Shown one piece after another: positions 32,916-47,547 of a DNA stretch of 64,000 nt; within the stretch, counting starts at the first letter, position 1, and each line of letters starts with the position of its first letter. This DNA comes from Amphiura filiformis (Eukaryota; Echinodermata; Ophiuroidea; Amphilepidida; Amphiuridae): NCBI RefSeq assembly GCF_039555335.1, contig NC_092644.1, positions 49,055,281-49,119,280 of the forward strand. The letters are read 5' to 3'. The notes below the pieces were generated by a model, which saw nothing but the letters and a program-made list of their open reading frames with translations, was not told the origin of the DNA and made no database searches. Position numbers and translations under genes: made by a program.

Positions 32916-33250
32916 AATGGGCTATTCCAGTTGAAACCCATACACCCCTTATGGAAGACATGACCTTTAGGCCTCGTATCCATAGGCTGTTCCCTTGTGG
33001 CATGTGCCCTTGTTCCGTGTTCACATGTGACCTGCCACACAGACAACGAACCTTAGTGGCCACTAAGCAAAACAAAGGTTCGTTGTCTGTGTGGCAAGTC
33101 ACATGGGAACAAGTGAACACGGAACAAGGGCACACACCACAAGGGAACAGCCTATGGATACAGGGCCTTATTGTCAACACAGGGATGTAGATTGTGTGGT
33201 CAACCATGCATACCCCATTTGAAATTCGCACTCCTTGTGTGGAAGATCAG
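32916..33250. mobile_element. GGGCTATTCCAG-family MITE, copy 8, interrupted
   Basis: Starts GGGCTATTCCAGTTGAAACC and resumes after the nested palindrome with CCATTTGAAATTCGCACTCC and TGTGTGGAAGAT. The right terminus is lost. Confidence 0.65.
32967..33170. mobile_element. 204-bp palindromic element nested in a MITE
   Basis: CCATAGGCTGTTCCCTTGTG, TTCCGTGTTCAC and ACACAGACAACGAACCTT on the left each meet their complement on the right, around a spacer of about 20 bp. Arms of about 90 bp are nearly identical, so the insertion is probably young. Confidence 0.85.
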
Positions 33251-33717
33251 GCAATACTTGCTAAAAAAGAAGTGGCATTTTCTGTGGTTTTGCATTATGA
33301 TTAATGGGAATTGTTGGGAATGTCACCATTGTGGTTCATGATGGTTTGAGAAAAAGTTAAAACATATTGGTCAGAATATATTCTTAGTCAGTGGGAGTGG
33401 TCTAGTTCGTAGACACATTTCTGATTGGACAATCGCATGATTTTGGGTGCCGTCTATCAGGCCGTAGACGACCCCACGTCATCATGCGTCTTGATAATCC
33501 GTAACGCCGCGTGTAGAGATGCGGCGTATGTATCACGCTGGATGCGTAGACTAGTGCGAATACGCCAACGCGCTTAGCAGTACGCGCAACAGAATACTTA
33601 AAGTTGTAAACAAGTTTCGTTCATTTTATAATAAGGGGAGTTTTTATGACGGTAACTTAGTTTTTGCTTTAAAAAATTGTTTACAGTTATTAAAATAATA
33701 TTTAACTGACTAAGAAT
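33251..33717. other. intergenic, CG-rich patch
   Basis: No gene recognised. 33460-33600 is richer in CG dinucleotides than its surroundings, with ATGCGGCGTATG-like and GCGTAGACTAGTGCG words; possibly an unclassified repeat. Confidence 0.3.
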
Positions 33718-33904
33718 GAGAATAAACGATAGGAATTTTAATTTTGCCTATCCTCTACCTATGATGAGCGACAGGCAGGTCCAATATTTTTATCGTAGTG
33801 GATACGGCTGCGCCGGCATCCACTACTCAAAATATTGGACCTGCCTGTCGCTCTATCACACGGATAGAGGATAGGCAAAATAAAAAATTCTATCGCTTAT
33901 TCTC
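33718..33904. mobile_element. 187-bp foldback element
   Basis: AGAATAAACGATAGGAATTT, TTGCCTATCCTCTA and GCGACAGGCAGGTCCAATAT pair with their complements across a short GC-rich loop (GATACGGCTGCGCCGGCATC). Confidence 0.85.
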
Positions 33905-34081
33905 TAAATGAACCATTTGTTTTTACTTTTGACCACAATTCAGGCTTACTTTGCTGTATTTGGATATCTCATAAAAGATGCTGTGGTGCACTTGTGTATA
34001 AAAGTTGAAGAAACTTTAAAAAAAAATGCATTGCATTGATGTGACCAATGTTATGTGCCAATTACATTGATGTGCCCTAAG

Positions 34082-34187
34082 GGACCGTTCACAAACACTT
34101 GTTAGAGACTTAGAGGGGTCAAAAATTTTAAGGGCCCACCTTTTTGCATCAGCCCCGCCCCGTAACAAGTGTTTGTGAACGGTCCGT
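34082..34187. mobile_element. short MITE with GGACCGTTCACAAACACTTG ends
   Basis: GGACCGTTCACAAACACTTG then TTA at the left, and TAACAAGTGTTTGTGAACGG then TCC at the right, are perfect inverses. About 106 bp; TAAG occurs on both sides. Confidence 0.85.
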
Positions 34188-35510
34188 AAGTTGTGAAAAT
34201 GAAATATTCCGTATTTTTGATTTCTTTTAAGAAAATTATCCTGAGAATAATGATCATGTAACTTTTTTTGAGATTGTAAATCTGAATATAAAAATGTAGA
34301 TAAATAAGATATTTGGAAAATTATGGTAGAAATAAAACTTACATGATTATCTCATAATGTGTTTTTTCATGAATGTATTTTGTGTGTCTGCAGGTGTGTA
34401 TAGAGCACTTATTAATGCCTAGCTAACAGGGACATGAATGAGACAAACATGCCAGTAATCAGTGATACAGTCAAATGGGGATATACACAAGGTCTGTAAT
34501 TGCTGGAGCACACAGGTAGGGGTGTGTATATGAAGAGCTTTGTTTCAAAAGCCCTTACATCCACTTTTGGCTGAAATTGAGTTATTGATATGACATTATA
34601 GTGTGGGTAAAAATACACATTTTGGTGGTTGTTTGACCTTCATACCACTTTCCCTTCTGGAGATATGGTATATTTCCGTTTGGGAAATCTTAGGGAATTT
34701 CCGGAAATCTGAACATAAAATTAATATAGAATTGTTTTGCTTTAATTTTTTGATGTATACTAGTAGCATGGAATGTTCTTTACCTATTAAAACCAAAGGG
34801 ATCATTTTAATTAACAAAAGGTGTGGTTTTGGAAATACTCAAAAAATGCCATTTTCCCGAATTTAATTAAAAATTCATAATTAAAAAAGTAAATGAGATA
34901 TTTCAATTTTTCTTTTTGAATTGGAAAGCATTAGTCAAGTTACATAAAGCAGTGCAAACAAATGGGCTCAAATATGATTGCATAGGTGGTTTCTAGGAAA
35001 GGGGTAAATTTGTTTTGTTGCAAAAGCCCTTACATCCACAAAAGACGTGATATAAAATATATAATAAAATAAATAGGAAGGCTTCAAAATTGTACCAAAC
35101 CTATTCTTTTAGTTTCTATTCATCAACACTTTATCCAAACCCAAATTGAATACTTGCACAATTAAAAAAAGCTGTTTTTCTCAAAAAGTCAAAAGTGGAT
35201 GTCTAAACTTACCTAGCTAGTTTATTATACAATAGGGGTCTCTGCCCTTTTAATGTTATTAAAGACTAAAATTAAAAAATATTTACCCACAGAAAAAAGA
35301 ATCCATCCACAGAGAGTCTTGTTATGCTCTTACAAACATGGTAAAAATCAAACATTTTGATGAAAAAATAAGCCACACTTAATGCTGTCCTATTCAAAAG
35401 TACAGGAAGACCACCCACAGCGTACATGGAGGTCAGCTTTCCAGACATCCTGCCTGCAAGCAGTAATGGATGCTACCAGTGCTAAAATCAATGAATTGTT
35501 AAAAATAAAT
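34188..35510. other. intergenic, no gene recognised
   Basis: AT-rich. CAAAAGCCCTTACATCCAC occurs twice (near 34547 and 35020), suggesting a diverged repeat. Nothing else is supported. Confidence 0.4.
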
Positions 35511-37361
<1,851 letters not shown>

Positions 37362-40300
37362 CCCTCCCCCTTAAAAGAAGAAAGTTCAAATGTAATGAAA
37401 ACTTTCTTAAATGTTTTCTTCTTTTACATCAACTTCAACATATTATCAACTTTGAGTATTTAACTCATCATACCCAGTGACTACTTGTCACACAAGTTCC
37501 CTTTTAAAAGGAATTTTTGTTTATCAGCCCTTTTATGCAATTCTGGACAGGGCATCAGCCATTACATTGTCTTTTCCCTTAATATGTTTGATGTCCAGAT
37601 TGTACTCTTGCAAGGTTAAACTCCACCTCACCAGTCTTTGGTTTTGTTCTTCATCCTGTTGATGAAGGTGAGGGATTGTGATCTGTGAAAACAAGCACAG
37701 GGTATACTGTGGTACCCAAATACACATCAAAATGTAGCAATGCTAATAGCAATGCTAGACACTCCTTCTCAATTGTGGAGTAATTTCTCTGGTGCTTGTT
37801 GAATTTCCTTGAAAAGTAACAAATGGGGTGATCTATTTGATCTTCACCCTCTTGCATCACAACACCTCCACAGCCTATGTCACTGGCATCAACAGTCAAC
37901 TTGAACTGCTTCTGAAAATCAGGTGCAGTAAGTACTGGTGAACTCATGAGTATTGATTTGACTTTGTGAAAAGCATTTTCACACTGTTCTGACCAAATGA
38001 ATTTTGCATCTTTCTTCAACAAATCAGTCAAAGGACTTGCTATCTCTGAAAAGTTTGGACAGAACTTTCTATAATAGCCAACCATTCCTAGAAATCTCAT
38101 GAGTGCCTTCTTGTTTACAGGTGTGGGGTATTGCTCAATTGCTTCAACTTTGGCTTTGATAGGTTTCACCTGACCTTGACCTACAACATATCCCAAGTAT
38201 GTGACTGTGGCATGGCAAAACTCACTTTTACCAGGTTGACTGTCAATTGTACTTCTGACAGCTTCTTAAACAATTGATGGAGTTGTTCCATGTGTTGTTC
38301 CCAAGTTTGACTGTAAACAATCAAATCATCTACATACGCTTCACATCCCTCTATGTCTGCCACAATTTGGTTCACCATTCTCTGAAATGTTGCTGGGGCA
38401 TTTTTCAACCCGAATGGCATAACTTTGTATTGGTAAAGACCAAATGGTGTACAAAAAGCAGAAATCTCTTTGGCACGGTCTGTGAGTGGAACCTGCCAGT
38501 ACCCTTTCAAAAGATCAAATTTGCTAACAAATTTTGCATTCCCAATTTTGTCTATGCAATCATCAATTCTTGGAATTGGGTACGAGTCTGTCTATGAATG
38601 AACATTTGCAGCTCTCATGTCTCGACCAATCGGTATGAACCATCAGGCTTGGGAACAAGAATGCATGGTGAACTCCACTCATAACTACTACTTGGTTCTA
38701 TGATATCATTGTCTAGCATGTAATTGATCTCATTTTTGAGATGTTCCATTTTCAATGGATTGACTCTGTAAGGATGCTGCTTAATTGGTTTAGTATCACC
38801 AACATCTACATCATGAAATGCAGCATTTGTTCTACTTGGAGTATCAGGAAATATATTGTCAAATTTGTGAATCAAATTTGCAATTTGACTTTGTTGATCT
38901 TGAGAAAGATGACCTAACTTTGAGTCCAAATTAGTGAGCACATCAGAATTGTTCAATTTTACATTATACTCTTTGTGCTCCAGCTCTTTATCCTGGTCAA
39001 ATGTGACATCAGAATTGTCATCTTTACTCTTGTCTACATTGGCAATTTTGTCTACATCGGCATGTTTGTCTACATTATCAGCATGTTTTACTGTACACAC
39101 AGGTTTTGGAATGCCACTGTCACTTCTTTCAACATACTCTTTGAGCATATTTATGTGGCATAACTGCCTGCTCTTGCGTCTACCAGGAGTCTTGATAATA
39201 TAATCTACTTCACCCACTTTTGACTCTACCTCACATGGACCATGATATCTGGCTTGTAATGGGTGTCCTGGAATTGGAAACAGTACTAGAACTTTGTCAC
39301 CTGGTTTGAACACTCTCTCTTTGGCATGTTTATCATACCATTGTTTCATTTTGGCCTGACCCTGTTTCAAGTTCTCTTTGGCGATATCAGTTACTCTGTT
39401 AAGCCTATGCTTAAAATTGGAGACATAATCCAATAAATTGATATCTGATTTCTCATTGAGCCACTTTTCTTTCAACAACTTTAAGGGCCCAGCACTGTGT
39501 GTCCAAATACTAACTCAAAAGGACTAAATCCTAAAGTTTCCTGAACAGCTTCCCTAGCAGCAAACAACAACAAGTGTACTCCTCATCCCAGTCCCTCTGA
39601 AATTCCAAACAGTATGTCCTGATCATGTTTTTCAATGTTTGGTGGAACCTTTCTAGTGCACCTTGTGATTCTGGATGGTAAGCACTTGAGGTATACTGTT
39701 CTATACCTAATTGATACATGACCTGCTGAAATACTCCAGAAGTAAAGTTTGATCCTTGGTCTGACTGTATGGACTTGGGGAGCGCCCACAAATGTGAAGA
39801 ACTTGGTTAAAGCTTTCACTATGGTCACTGCTTTAATATTTCTCAATGGTATGGCTTCAGGAAAGCGTGTTGACGCCAAGCACATAATTGTCAGAAGGTA
39901 TTGATTACCTGACTTAGTCTTTGGTAGGGGGCCTACACAATCAATAATAACCCTACTAAATGGTTCATCAAAGGCTGGAATTGGCTTTAATGGAGCAGGA
40001 AGTATTTTCTGATTTGGCTTCCCTACTACTTGGCATATGTGACATGTTTTGCAATATTCAGAAACATCTTTTCTGAGAGTGGGCCACCAGAAATGTCTCA
40101 GAATTCTTTCATGAGTTTTCTTAACACCCAAATGCCCTGCCATGGGACTATCATGTGCTATGTTAATAACTTCAGTGTGGTAGACTTTTGGTACCACAAT
40201 TTGGTGCACTACCTTCCACTCTTCATCGGCAGGTGCATCAAGGGGCGCCATTTTCTCATTAGCACATCATCTTGTTTGTAAAAACAGACAGAATTTTGTT

Positions 40301-42549
40301 CTGCTTCTTCTAGGGTCAATGCCCTTTGATTGATCTCTTTGAGTTCTGGGTCATTTTGTTGCTCCAGAATTAGCTTGTCATGACTTAATGGGTCTTTCAT
40401 GGTTTCCTCAATTTGTTCATGCTCAGAGGCTGTGTCATTTTGAGGGGTCTTTTTATCCCCTGGAGAAGGAAGTTTATCTTCTTTCTCATTCAACTTTGAC
40501 ACAAAAGTGTCTTCCAAATTGTAGCCTATGTCATCAATTTGGTTGTCCTCAATTGTTTCTAATGAGGCCTTCTTACTCATTGCCCGTGTCACTGCACATG
40601 CAGGAAATATCTCCTCTTCCTCACTATTATCATCCTGTATACAGGGCTTATCTGTGACTATTGGGTCAGCAAAAACCTTCCCCCCTGCCAAATCATTTCC
40701 TAGCAACATGGACACTCCTTTGACTGGCAATTCATGTCTAACTCCTATGGTAACAGGACCAGAAACCAAGTCAGATGTCAAGTTAATTTTGTGGAGAGGT
40801 ACACTAATTATTTCCATCCCAATACCCTGGATCAAAGCATTACCTGCTGAACTAGCCTCATTAAAGGGCAAAGTTCCTTCCAGAATCATAGACCGTGCAC
40901 AACACGTATCTCGCACAATCTTGATGGGCTTTGGACTACCATTCTCACCAAGTGATACTACTCCCTCTAACACAAATGGTTCAAATTCTTCACACACCTT
41001 GTCTGTCTCACCTCCCTTTTGTGGGAATTCTTGTTTCTTGATTTGACTGACTTTTTTTCTTTGACTCAAGTGACACTGCACATCCCACAGTATTACTAGC
41101 AGTTTGCTGCTGTTTTTGTGCGTCTTGTCTGCCTTTTAAGAAATAACACTGGGTCATCGATGCCCTGGTCTCTTACAATGAGTACAAGTTACTTTGGCTT
41201 TAAATTCAGTCCCAAATTTTGCTCTGTTACCTGAACTCCCTGGGGTCCCTCTACCACCAGCACTATGCTGTGAATTAGACTGAGGTTTCACTTCTTGTGT
41301 ACCACCCTGATTTGTTCTAGGTTGATTATGGCTGAACCTGTTTGAATAACTTCTGTTATGACCAAATCTACTCCCATTCAATTTGTGAGTTAAGCCATAG
41401 TCGTCCGCCATTGTTGCCGCCTCATTTAGCGTCTTAATTTTGCTAGCGCTTTCATCCAAATGGGTTTCAATGTCAACGTGGACACATTTCTTGAACTCTT
41501 CTATAAGAACCAATTGCTTAAGTTGGCGAAATCATCTTTGACTTCTTTTGAACCAAGCCACCTGTCAAACATTTGTTCTTTCACTCTAGCAAATTCTACA
41601 TGGGTTTGATCTGCTTGCTTTCTTGAATCTCTGAACTTTTGTCTGTATGCTTCAGGCACCAGCTCATAGGCCTTAAGGACTGCCTGTTAGGCTCCTGTTT
41701 GACTTCTTCATAATTATTACACTTCTCTATTGGTAGAGCTGAGTAAGTTTCCCTGGCCTTCCCCACAAAACTACTTTGTAACAGTAGGGTCCAATGCTCT
41801 GGAGGCCATTTCAAATTTGTAGCTACCTTTTCAAAATGTTGAAAGTACTCATCAACTTCTTTCTCTTTGAATTTAGGCACAAGCTTTACATACTTTGTAA
41901 CATCAAAGCCTGACTTTGACTTTGAGGAGAAACTTGATGAGTATTTGTCACCTAGCTTAGCCAACTTCTCTTGTTCAAACTCAATTTCTTTTTTTTCTTT
42001 CAAATGTGCTTCCAGCGCCATCTTTTCATGCGCGCTTTGTCTTCCATTGCCATTTTCTGTTTCTCAAGTTCCAATTTTGCCACCTTTTCCTTTTCTTCAA
42101 TAAACATTTTCTGTTTTTCCATATCTAGCCTTTCTTGTTTTTTCTTTATTTTCATTCTCTAACTTGATCATTTCCAGTTTTTCTTTTTTGGTCCATTTCT
42201 ATTTTCCTCAGTTCTAATTGAATTTCCAACTCTTTCAATTTAACTGCAGAGTCCCCACCGATTTCAGTTTCGACTCCTCTTTTCTCTTGCCCAAAATGGA
42301 TTCATCAAAATACTCTTCATCAACTAAAACCTCAATCAAGACATTTTTGATTATTTGTCTTCTTGTAGTTTGCTTTACTTTCAAGTCATAATGTTTGGCA
42401 AGTGCTAATAAATCAGGCTTCTTCAACTTATCAAATTTCTCCCAATCTATAGTTTCAAGAAACTCTTCTGCTTTGAACTCTGTCATACTGTACTTTCACT
42501 TTTAAGACTCAGTAAATGAATGTCAACTTTTTTACAGTGTATTTTCCCG

Positions 42550-42568
42550 GACGCGAGCCCCCAATTTC
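42550..42568 (-). other. primer binding site
   Basis: Directly inside the 5' LTR, the minus strand reads TGGGGGCTCG, then CGTCCGGGA, resembling the complement of a tRNA-Pro 3' end, the primer used by several retroviruses. Confidence 0.6.
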
Positions 42569-43625
42569 TGTTACGAGTCGTACTTGACTCAAGGCCAAAA
42601 TCACCTTTTACCCAAATTCACACGAATGCACAACACAAATACACTGTTTGATTTTAAGCTAACAAATCTAAGTCTTTAATTGAAAATAGAGTATGCTTGG
42701 TACATATAACAACAATTACAATAAAATCACACAATCATTTTTATTATATCGGTACTTAACCAGCGGTCTTCTTGTTGGTGATTCTAGAGTTCTTGCAATG
42801 TTCTGGACGACTGATGTAATATATCCTTATTCACTTGTTCTGCTAAAATCAGTGAAGTCCATCGTACACTTGCATTTATAAATCCTTGCACATAAAATCC
42901 TCATACGAAAATGATGATGCTTCCTCCAATCTCCTTTGCGCTGCTATCTCCACAAATATATCTCCTTGCGCTGCTTTCTCCAAAAATGGTGTTTCTTTCA
43001 CCAACCACTCTTTTTCCAGGGAACAGGTTTCTTTAACACAGCTCCACTGTTTTTTTTGACAGATGCGTTGCCTTCACAAACCCAGCAAACTCCAGCAATT
43101 TGACAGAAGAACTTTTAATCCTTTGATGAGGAAGAGCACTTTTGTGTGCTCGCTGTCTTCTTCGTTGCTGTATTAAAATTAGCTCAATTATTGGCTATAT
43201 AAACTGGTTAAAATGTACTTCTTTTTTGAAGCACGAAGACCATCACACACATGTGGAGTTTTCAATCTCACATGACATTCTGTAAAGTCCCAACAAAAGC
43301 CTTCAGCTTTTTATATCAGTACTCATGCAAAAACCCATCATCTATTAATAAACCATTACTTCAATCACATTTTCACAACATTGCTGCAATCTTGGGATTT
43401 CCCAAGATTAATTATACACATTCACATTACATTACTTCCTGGGGGGTTTTCCTGATGGTGCAATAATGAACTGGGGCTTTCCAAGTTCTAAACATAGCTC
43501 TGACTTTGTTTACAATAATTTGGGGAATTCCAAAATACAAGGGGTTTCCCATCTCATGAAATACTTTCAGCTTGTAAACAAAGTTAAATAATTAAATTAA
43601 ATCAAATTACTCAGTGCACATCACA
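42569..43625 (-). repeat. long terminal repeat (5' LTR), 1,057 bp
   Basis: Same TG...CA boundaries as the 3' LTR and nearly identical sequence throughout. It is shared between the main element and the partial internal segment to its right. Confidence 0.95.
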
Positions 43626-44166
43626 CCCTCCCCCTTAAAAGAAGAAAGTTCAAATGTAATGAAAACTTTCTTAAATGTTTTCTTCTTTTACATCAACTTC
43701 AACATATTATCAACTTTGAGTATTTAACTCATCATACCCAGTGACTACTTGTCACACAAGTTCCCTTTTAAAAGGAATTTTTGTTTATCAGCCCTTTTTT
43801 TGTATTTTTGGACAGGGCATCAGCCATTACATTGTCTTTTCCCTTAATATGTTTGATGTCCAGATTGTACTCTTGCAAGGTTAAACTCCACCTCACCAGT
43901 CTTTGGTTTTGTTCTTCATCCTGTTGATGAAGGTGAGGGGATTGTGATCTGTGAAAACAAGCACAGGGGACATACTGTGGTACCCACACACACATCAAAA
44001 AGTAGCAATGCTAATAGCAATGCTAGACACTCCTTCTCAATTGTGGAGTAATTTCTCTGGTGCTTGTTGAATTTCCTTGAAAAGTAACAAATGGGGTGAT
44101 CTATTTGATCTTCACCCTCTTGCATCACAACACCTCCACAGCCTATGTCACTGGCATCAACAGTCA
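43626..44166 (-). mobile_element. partial second internal region of the same retroelement
   Basis: Begins with the polypurine tract and repeats the RNase H end of the polymerase region (matching 37362-37893). The order LTR-internal-LTR-internal is typical of tandem elements formed by recombination through LTRs or multimeric DNA, here followed by loss of the rest. Fossil. Confidence 0.85.
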
Positions 44167-44173
44167 CATCACA

Positions 44174-44594
<421 letters not shown>

Positions 44595-45740
44595 TCACCA
44601 GTGTGAACTATTGCGTCGCCGTGTCAAATTTGACTTCTGTCTAAAACACTTGCCACATTTCATGCACTGAAATGGTTTTTCACCATTGTGAACTATTGTG
44701 TGTCGTGTCAAATGTGATTTCTTTGCATAGCACTTATCACACTCTGTGCATTGAAATGGTTTATCACCAGTGTGAATGCGTGTGTGATTTGTCAAATCTG
44801 ATTTAAATGCAAAACATCTGTCACACTCTGTACATTGAAATGGTTTACATGTATCACCAGTGTGAACAAGTGTGTGTCGTGTCAATTCTGTCTTCGATCT
44901 AAAACACTTGCCACATTCCATGCACCGGAATGGTTTTTCACCAGTGTGAATTCTTGTGTGTTGTGTCAAATGAGACTCCTGTCTAAAACACTTGCCACAA
45001 TACATGCACTGGAATGGTTTATCACCACTGTGAATGCGTTTGTGAAGTGTCAACTGTGATTTAAATGCAAAACAATTGCCACACTCTGTACAATTAAATG
45101 GTTTCTCTCCGGAGTGATCGTGCATGTGTTTTGTCAAATGTGTCTTCGCAACAAAACATTTCCCACTCTGAGTGCACTGAATTGGTTTATCACCAGTGTG
45201 AAGTGTGTGTCGTGTCAATTCTGTCTTCGATCTAAAACACTTGCCACATTCCATGCACTGGAATGGTTTTTCACCAGTGTGAATTCTTGTGTGTTGTGTC
45301 AAATGAGACTTCTGTCTAAAACACTTGCCACAATACATGCATTGGAATGGTTTATCACCAGTGTGAATGAGTGTGTGTTGTGTCAACCGTGATTTAAATG
45401 CAAAGCAATTGCCACACTCTGTACAATTAAATGGTTTCTCTCCGGAGTGATCGTGCATGTGTTTTGTCAAATGTGTCTTTGCAACAAAACATTTCTCACT
45501 CTGAGTGCACTGAATTGGTTTATCACCAGTGGTTTGTTGTATCTGCATAGGAAATATTCCATGATGCTTGTGCATTGGCTTGCTTTTCTGTATCTGAATA
45601 GGAAGTGTCCCCTGATGTATCCCGTGACGCATACGCCTTGTCTGGTGTCTTCTTTTGTGTTTTCTGTACTGATCAAAACAGTGCCACCATCGTTTGCAGT
45701 AATGACAGCAGAAAGTCTGTAACTCAGAAGTTGTCTCCAT
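44595..45740 (-). CDS. C2H2 zinc-finger protein ZNF-A, 381 aa, probably truncated by frameshift
   Basis: A putative DNA-binding nuclear protein. The start METTSELQTFCCHYC follows a good acceptor (TTTGCTTTAG) after an in-frame stop, so this is a last exon carrying its own start. Residues 10-32 form an unusual finger (FCCHYCKRWWHCFDQYRKH). Ten Kruppel-like units linked by HTG(E/D)KP follow, of which two (beginning IQCTQS) have lost the second zinc cysteine and one is a residue short (RHTLHTGDK). A twelfth finger breaks off: an extra base changes NLTRH to NLTRRRNSSHW and ends the frame, while more fingers lie beyond. A four-finger block is duplicated in tandem with a 111-codon period. No KRAB or BTB domain seen. 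Confidence 0.8.
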   Translation of the reverse strand: METTSELQTFCCHYCKRWWHCFDQYRKHKRRHQTRRMRHGIHQGTLPIQIQKSKPMHKHHGIFPMQIQQTTGDKPIQCTQSEKCFVAKTHLTKHMHDHSGEKPFNCTECGNCFAFKSRLTQHTLIHTGDKPFQCMYCGKCFRQKSHLTQHTRIHTGEKPFQCMECGKCFRSKTELTRHTLHTGDKPIQCTQSGKCFVAKTHLTKHMHDHSGEKPFNCTECGNCFAFKSQLTLHKRIHSGDKPFQCMYCGKCFRQESHLTQHTRIHTGEKPFRCMECGKCFRSKTELTRHTLVHTGDTCKPFQCTECDRCFAFKSDLTNHTRIHTGDKPFQCTECDKCYAKKSHLTRHTIVHNGEKPFQCMKCGKCFRQKSNLTRRRNSSHW

Positions 45741-45812
45741 TGCAAGTGTTGTGATGTCTTATCTAAAGCAAATATAAAGAAATAAATACTTATCTTAGCA
45801 AGGTGTAAGAAC

Positions 45813-45974
45813 AGTGGCATAGTGTGGGTCATCATATTGGGGGGCACCGGCCATGATTGGGGGCACCGGATCTGATGGGGGGGGGGGCACAAGCAATTTT
45901 TCTGCAATTTTCCTATGGGATTTTTAAAAATTTCAGATCAACATGGCATTGGCCCCCATGACGCTACGGCACTG
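45813..45974. mobile_element. hAT-like MITE
   Basis: Ends CAGTGGCATAGTGTGGGTCA and ATGACGCTACGGCACTG are imperfect inverses. The flanks TGTAAGAA and TGTGAAGG agree at six of eight bases, fitting an old 8-bp target duplication. 162 bp, just upstream of ZNF-A. Confidence 0.65.
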
Positions 45975-46009
45975 TGTGAAGGGTATGATTCAAGGCTTTG
46001 GGCTGGGGG

Positions 46010-46240
46010 CTTTCTCTGGGATATACATGTACCAGGGTTTAATGTGCATCCCCCCAGGACTTTACCAAACCAACTTTTTTGCTTCCTTTTTATATGGACC
46101 TATAACACATTCAAGATGTTAAACAAAAAATAATTCCTGGCACCTCAGCCCTATTCAAGGTCAAAGGGCAGCACAGTGGTCAAATTTGAAAGTAGTTTAA
46201 ATCTTGGTAACACACCAAATTATTCCTCTCATTTCAAGGA
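46010..46240 (-). repeat. inverted copy of the spacer segment near 49060-49245
   Basis: ACCAGGGTTTAATGTGCATC, CCAAACCAACTTTTTTGC and ATATGGACCTATAACA correspond, reversed, to the ZNF spacer sequence at 49147-49245. Confidence 0.7.
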
Positions 46241-46873
46241 TTCAAAAAAGGTATAGTTTGATTTACCTGCGACATACCGTTCTTGAGTTAAAGTCATAAT
46301 GTATGATCTTATAATATGAATTTGGTTAATTTTTTTCAAACCTGATTTTTTGGCATATTTGTAATGTTTGCACATGTCACAAGTTGCACCCAAATGGAAT
46401 CAGCCAAATTTGTTGTGTTTGTAGGTAAACAGAGTAAAGTTCTATAGAACTGTGTGTTAAACGGCCAAAATTACAAGCAGTGTTTACCTTGTTATTTCAG
46501 CTCAAAATGGACAGAAACCATTCCCAATGATTATTACTAGACTAGTATTATTTCAGCATTTTGAGTATAAAATGACAAATTTAAAATTTGAAGGAAATCA
46601 TACATTAAGCCTTTAAGCAAAAAGGTCAAATCTTGGGGGTGGTCCGTTTTTAGCCACACTGGGGCCAAACATTACAAATGCTCCAATTTCAAAGAAAATG
46701 GTCTCAAATAAATTGCTTGTGTAAAAACAAGTCAAATAAGGCATAGTTATAACCATGTAGGATGTTTTGTTACCCAGGAAACATCAAAAAATAGGTTGTG
46801 GTCAATATACATGTATAGGCTGTAATGGGGTTGACCTTTACTGCCCAATTTTGTCAATAACAAAGCACTTGCA
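46241..46873. other. intergenic, no gene recognised
   Basis: AT-rich sequence between the inverted spacer copy and the next repeat element, without terminal repeats or coding homology. Confidence 0.35.
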
Positions 46874-47395
46874 ACCCGGGGGGGGGGGCACTTCAATTTG
46901 AAATGGATATAGGTGTAGGGCTGGTGCTTTCGCACTAAGGGGCATTCGGTGAGAGCAACATGTAAAAAAATATGTGGTCATTGGGTGAGAGCATGATTTT
47001 TGGCATTCGGTGAGAGCAAAATGTAAAAAATATGGGGTCATTGGGTGAGAACATGACCTTTTTTTTAAATGGAATCTTTGGGTGAGAACAAAACAGCGCC
47101 ACAAAAACCTCGAAAATCGAATTTCTAGTTCTAAATGGCTTCAAATTTCTTTATTTTTTCAAAATAAGTGACAAAATCACTGATAAATGAAAGTTGCTGT
47201 TCAAATTGAACTTGTAAGGGTCTTTGGGTGACAGATCAAATGGAAAAATATGGGGTCTTCGGGTGACAGAGCTGGAGCGAAAGCATGTGTTCAGTAAAAA
47301 AATATGGGGTCTTTGGGTGACAGCGATGCTGAAAAGGGGGTCTTAACAGCCCTACATACGCGTCATCTCCAAAGTTGGAGTGCCCCCCCGGGCTT
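46874..47395. mobile_element. GGGGGGCACT-ended repeat element, copy 2 (inverted)
   Basis: Reverse orientation of 30714-31215: GGGGGGGGCACTTCAATTTG at one end and AGTGCCCCCCCGGG at the other, with internal TGGGGTCATTGGGTGAGAGC and TGGGGTCTTTGGGTGACAG units in tandem. Confidence 0.7.
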
Positions 47396-47547
47396 GCAAC
47401 AGTGCAAAAGATTCCTTCTTTGACAATTGTTTTTATAACAAGCAATTTGAGACCATTTGCTTTGAAATCAGAGCACAAAAAACTGCCCCCCCCAGATTTG
47501 TCCTTTTGCTTACACTTCAAGAATGGTATGCCACAGGTAGATCAAAC

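Noticed and set aside
44835-45722. Plus-strand open frames of 74-92 codons (repeated [10 protein letters not shown]) over the zinc-finger genes, also near 53604-54317 and 63630-63911
   Set aside because: They are the antisense of C2H2 repeats, which lack stops in that frame because of finger periodicity.
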